DNA of 8,571 bases, from the NCBI GenBank assembly GCA_035693105.1, contig DASSHC010000016.1, positions 1-8,571 of the forward strand, given 5' to 3'. Source of the stretch: DASSHC01 sp035693105. GTDB lineage: Bacteria; Chloroflexota; Chloroflexia; Thermomicrobiales; Thermomicrobiaceae. This document shows positions 5,487 through 8,571 of this stretch, in pieces. Numbering within the stretch: position 1 is the first letter of the stretch; every line of letters begins with the position of its first letter. The position numbers and the translations under genes are program-made. The notes beneath the pieces were generated by a model. That model made no database searches. It had not been told where the DNA came from and was given only the letters and a program-made list of their open reading frames with translations.

Positions 5487-6470
5487 ATGCTCGACCAGCC
5501 CGCCGACCACATCCTGCCACCTACGGGTGACACACAGTCAACCGGCCACCGGCCGGTGCTGCCGCGCGAGACGCTGGAGTTGCTCGCGCCGCGCGCCGGT
5601 GGCCGCTACATCGACGGCACTTTCGGTGGTGGCGGGCACGCGCGGGCCATTCTGGAGGCCAGCGCGCCGGACGGCCGGCTGCTGGCGATCGACGCCGACC
5701 CCGCCGCCGTGGCACGCGCCCGCCTGCTGGCCGCGGCCAACCCCGGCCGGCTGGCGGTCGCGCCCGGCAACTTCCGCGACATCGTGCCGCTGGCGCGCGC
5801 CGCCGGTTTCGACCCGGCTGATGGGGTGCTTCTCGACCTGGGCGTCTCTTCGTTTCAGCTCGATCAGGCCGAGCGTGGCTTCTCGTTCCGCTTCAGCGGG
5901 CCGCTCGACATGCGCTTCAATCCACTGACCGGGCCGAGCGCGGCCGACATCGTGAACAGCTACCCGGCACAGGAACTCGCGCAACTGCTCTTTGAATTCG
6001 GGGAAGAGCCGAAAGCGCGGCGCATCGCACGGGCGATCGAGCGTGAGCGGCAGGCCACGCCGATCACCACGACCGACCGGCTGGCGGCGATCATCGAGCG
6101 GGCCGTGGGCGGCCGGCGCGGCAAGGCGATCCACCCCGCCACACGCACGTTTCAGGCGTTGCGCATCGCGGTGAACCAGGAGCTGGAGGCGCTGCGCCAG
6201 GGGCTGGCCGGCGCCATCGCGCTGCTGGCGCCGGGCGGTCGCATGGTCGTCATCTCCTTTCACTCGCTGGAAGATCGCATCGTCAAGAGCGTCTTGCGGC
6301 GCGAGGCCAGCGGCTGCGTCTGCCCGCCGGAGACGCCGGTCTGCGTCTGCGGTCACCAGCCACAACTACGCCTCTTGACGCGCCGACCGGTTGAGGCGAC
6401 ACCGGAAGAGGCCGCCGACAACCCGCGCAGCCGCAGCGCCAAGCTGCGCGCGGCGGAGCGGCTGCCATGA
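5487..6470 (+). CDS. rsmH: 16S rRNA (cytosine-1402-N4)-methyltransferase RsmH (MraW)
   Basis: RsmH uses S-adenosylmethionine to methylate N4 of C1402 in 16S rRNA, fine-tuning the ribosomal P site. At 327 residues the length is normal. Visible landmarks are HRPVL (21-25), the SAM-binding loop YIDGTFGGGGH (41-51), an acidic D-A-D after the next strand, LLDLGVSSFQLDQAERGF (from 115), DMRFN, ALRIAVNQELEAL, and VISFHSLEDR (255-264). A Cys-rich segment CVCPPETPVCVCG near the C-terminus is common in this family. The first 20 residues extend beyond the conserved core. The ATG at 5487 follows GGGA, which lies just after the mraZ stop. The stop overlaps the ftsL start as ATGA (6467-6470), implying translational coupling. 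Confidence 0.97.
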   Translation: MLDQPADHILPPTGDTQSTGHRPVLPRETLELLAPRAGGRYIDGTFGGGGHARAILEASAPDGRLLAIDADPAAVARARLLAAANPGRLAVAPGNFRDIVPLARAAGFDPADGVLLDLGVSSFQLDQAERGFSFRFSGPLDMRFNPLTGPSAADIVNSYPAQELAQLLFEFGEEPKARRIARAIERERQATPITTTDRLAAIIERAVGGRRGKAIHPATRTFQALRIAVNQELEALRQGLAGAIALLAPGGRMVVISFHSLEDRIVKSVLRREASGCVCPPETPVCVCGHQPQLRLLTRRPVEATPEEAADNPRSRSAKLRAAERLP

Positions 6471-7018
6471 CGCTGGCCGCCCGCCGTCCCCGGCTGATCG
6501 ACCACACGGCTCCGCCCGAGACCACCGAGCCGATCGAGCTGGTGGAGACGCTCGAGCCGGGCGCCCCGGCGCGGCCACGGCGAGCCCGCCGTGGCTACCT
6601 GATGCTGAACGGCGCGGCGCTGGTGGCGCTGGCGGCGCTCTTTCTGGGGTGCATCGGCATCCTCTACCTGATCCAGACCAGCCAGGTAGCCCAGCTCGGC
6701 TACCAGATGAGCCACCTCCAGACCCGCTACGACGAACTGACCGACGCCAACGAGAAGCTGCGCTACCAGATCGACCGCGACCACTCCCTGCCGGTGGTGC
6801 AGCAGGTCGCCATCACCAAGCTGGAGATGGTGCCGCTGCACACGTTCAAATTCTTGCAGGTCCAGCGCCCGGCGCAGGATCAGTTGCCGGCCCCGGCGCC
6901 GGAGCCGCGCACGCACCTCTCTCTCTGGCGGCAGGTGCGCGAGGCGCTGCTCGGCACCAGCCGCGCCGATCACGCGACGAATCCGCCGTCAGCGCCACCC
7001 GCTGGAGCGCGGCCGTGA
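6467..7018 (+). CDS. ftsL: FtsL-like cell division protein
   Basis: FtsL is a single-pass divisome protein whose periplasmic coiled coil helps recruit and activate the FtsW-FtsI septal synthase. This 183-residue product has the right architecture: a Pro/Arg-rich cytoplasmic part (1-44), a membrane helix (about 45-68), and a heptad-like coiled coil (about 70-105, with Q-T-S-Q-V-A-Q-L, L-T-D-A-N-E-K-L). The segment ITKLEMVPL...FLQVQ matches the short C-terminal motif of FtsL proteins. Sequence conservation in FtsL is low, so the call rests on topology and its place between rsmH and ftsI. It is longer than most FtsL (about 100-120 residues) because of the N-terminal extension and a Pro-rich tail after about residue 138. 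The start overlaps rsmH (ATGA) and the end overlaps ftsI (GTGA, 7015-7018). Confidence 0.82.
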   Translation: MTLAARRPRLIDHTAPPETTEPIELVETLEPGAPARPRRARRGYLMLNGAALVALAALFLGCIGILYLIQTSQVAQLGYQMSHLQTRYDELTDANEKLRYQIDRDHSLPVVQQVAITKLEMVPLHTFKFLQVQRPAQDQLPAPAPEPRTHLSLWRQVREALLGTSRADHATNPPSAPPAGARP

Positions 7019-8571
7019 AGCAGTTCCGCATCCCGCGCCGCCGCATCTACGTCCTCTTCATCGGCTTCGTCATCTTCTCGCTGGCGATCAGCTACCGCAT
7101 CGTCACCTTCCAGGTGGTCCATAGCCAGCAGCTCTCCCAGGAGGCGGTCGCCTCGCGCCTGCGCGAGGACGTGGTGCCGGCGCGGCGCGGCGAGATCCTC
7201 GACGCCGAGGGGCGGCCGCTGGCGACCAACGTCCCGGCCGACCAACTGGCGGCGATCGTGCAGCAGGTGCAGGACCCCAAGCAGACGGCGACCGCGCTGG
7301 CGCCGATCATCGGGCGCAGCGCCAACGATATCGAAGCCGCCATCACCGCACCGGGCAAGGAGTGGGTGGTGCTGCAGTCGCGCCTCTCGCCCGAGGCCTC
7401 GCAGCAGATCACCGACCTGAAGTTGCCGGGGCTGGTGCTCACCCCGGAGCCGCGCCGCATCTATCCCAACGACGACTTCGCCTCGCAGGTGCTGGGCTTC
7501 GTGAACTACAACGGCGACGGCTCCTACGGTGTCGAGGGGAAGTACAACGAGCTGCTGGCCGGGACGCCGGGCAAGCTGATCGGCGAGCGCGATGAAGAGG
7601 GGAACGTCATCGCGCTGGCCAACAGCGTCTACGACCCGCCCAAGGACGGCGCCGATCTGGAGCTGACGATCGACAGCTCGATCCAGTGGATCGTGGAGCA
7701 GGCGCTCGATCAGGCGATGAAAGATCAGCAGGCGTCGGGTGGCACTATTATTGTAGAGAATCCCAAAACGGGAGCCATCCTGGCGATGGCGAGCCGGGGC
7801 TCGTTCGACCCGAACGCCTTCGAGACCGTCGAGGACCCGAGCGTCTTCGTCAACCCGGCGATCTCGGACATCTACGAGCCCGGCTCGACCTTCAAGCCGC
7901 TGGGGATGTCGATCGCCCTCGATCTGGGCCTGGTGACGCCCGACACGACCTACGACGGCGGCTCGTACCGCATCTTGCCGGGCGGCGCCAAGGTCACCAA
8001 CGCGCTCGGCGTCGCCTTCGGCCCGGAGACGATGACCCAGGTGCTGGAGCACTCGAGCAACCTCGGCATGATGCACGTGGCCGACCTCATCGGAGAGCAG
8101 CGCTTCTACCAGGGCCTGCAGGCCTTCGGCATCGGCCAGCCCACCGGCGTCGACCTGCAGGGCGAGGCCGGCGGCATCCTGCCGCTGCCGGGCGAGCCGG
8201 ACTGGAGCGGAGCCAACTTCTACACCAACACCTTCGGGCAGGGTCTGGCGGTGACGCCGCTGCAACTGCTCAACGCCATCTGCGTGCTGGCTAACGGGGG
8301 GGAACTGATGCAGCCGTACGTGGTGCAGCAGGTGCGCCAGGCCGACGGCACGGTCAAGCAGATCCAGCCGCGGGTGGAGCACCGCGTCATCTCGCCACAG
8401 ACCTCGCGCGTGATCACCGACATGCTGACGACCACCATGAAGACCACCTACACGCGCTTCGCTATCCCCGGCTACGACGTGGCCGCCAAGACCGGCACGG
8501 CGCAGATCCCGTCGGCCAGCGGTGGCTACGACCCCAACGGCACCATCGGCTCGGTGGTTGGCTACGGCCCG
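7015..8571 (+). CDS. ftsI: Septal class B penicillin-binding protein FtsI (cut by window edge)
   Basis: FtsI is the DD-transpeptidase that cross-links septal peptidoglycan together with FtsW. The open frame runs from GTG 7015 through the window end (519 codons) without a stop. It has a basic N-terminus (KQFRIPRRR) and one membrane helix (about 11-28). The N-terminal dimerisation or pedestal domain includes R-R-G-E-I-L-D (57-63). The transpeptidase domain shows all three catalytic motifs: S291-T-F-K294 with the nucleophilic serine, S347-S-N349, and K492-T-G-T495. Only the C-terminus is missing, including any PASTA domains. The start overlaps ftsL by 4 bases, so translation is probably coupled. 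Naming it FtsI rather than a sporulation or elongation class B PBP follows from the mraZ-rsmH-ftsL context. A short patch of A/T-ending codons at 7744-7773 stands out from the rest. Confidence 0.94.
   Translation, partial: MKQFRIPRRRIYVLFIGFVIFSLAISYRIVTFQVVHSQQLSQEAVASRLREDVVPARRGEILDAEGRPLATNVPADQLAAIVQQVQDPKQTATALAPIIGRSANDIEAAITAPGKEWVVLQSRLSPEASQQITDLKLPGLVLTPEPRRIYPNDDFASQVLGFVNYNGDGSYGVEGKYNELLAGTPGKLIGERDEEGNVIALANSVYDPPKDGADLELTIDSSIQWIVEQALDQAMKDQQASGGTIIVENPKTGAILAMASRGSFDPNAFETVEDPSVFVNPAISDIYEPGSTFKPLGMSIALDLGLVTPDTTYDGGSYRILPGGAKVTNALGVAFGPETMTQVLEHSSNLGMMHVADLIGEQRFYQGLQAFGIGQPTGVDLQGEAGGILPLPGEPDWSGANFYTNTFGQGLAVTPLQLLNAICVLANGGELMQPYVVQQVRQADGTVKQIQPRVEHRVISPQTSRVITDMLTTTMKTTYTRFAIPGYDVAAKTGTAQIPSASGGYDPNGTIGSVVGYGP

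Noticed and set aside
6970..8382. 470-residue minus-strand open frame opposite ftsI
   Set aside because: The His/Arg/Asp-rich translation is typical of the antisense frame of a GC-rich gene. The plus frame has all three penicillin-binding catalytic motifs.

Overview
The window comes from a high-GC bacterium. The best guess is Chloroflexota, class Thermomicrobia or a relative. This rests on the strong GC bias of the core genes, frequent GTG/TTG starts, a Thr-Pro-Glu-Ala linker of the kind common in that group, and a dcw cluster opening mraZ-rsmH-ftsL-ftsI. The taxonomy is inference; no marker gene here settles it.

Layout. (1) 1-634, minus: 5' part of secD, with its own promoter at 727-755; the gene runs off the left edge. 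(2) 806-2029, plus, divergent from secD: an MFS exporter-like protein. (3) 2151-3005, minus: a two-gene, lower-GC cassette made of a DUF6338-like membrane protein (2370-3005) and a tiny proline-rich protein with an excellent Shine-Dalgarno (2151-2354). (4) 3110-3742, minus: nadD, for NAD biosynthesis. (5) 3829-4686, plus, divergent from nadD: an unrecognised protein with about 8 membrane segments, followed by a 10-bp perfect hairpin. (6) 4687-5046: a 360-base intergenic region carrying a near-consensus sigma-70 promoter, a striking 10-bp-phased GTGG repeat array that fits a MraZ operator, and a leader of about 187 nt with short hairpins. (7) 5047-8571, plus: mraZ (transcription factor), rsmH (16S rRNA methyltransferase), an ftsL-like divisome protein and ftsI (septal class B penicillin-binding protein, cut by the right edge). 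rsmH/ftsL and ftsL/ftsI overlap by 4 bases (ATGA and GTGA), so this is a tightly coupled operon.

How the genes work together. The right half is the start of the division and cell-wall cluster. MraZ probably binds the repeats just downstream of the -10 box and represses its own operon. RsmH matures the ribosomal P site. FtsL scaffolds and activates the septal synthase FtsI. The left half is housekeeping (SecD export, NadD) interrupted by accessory membrane genes.

Most worth a second look: the MraZ repeat array, whose outer units also match DnaA boxes of the high-GC type; the DUF6338/proline-rich microprotein cassette; and the 12-bp minisatellite that inserts a Pro/Thr/Glu-rich linker into SecD. 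I saw no CRISPR array, tRNA, rRNA, transposase or phage gene.
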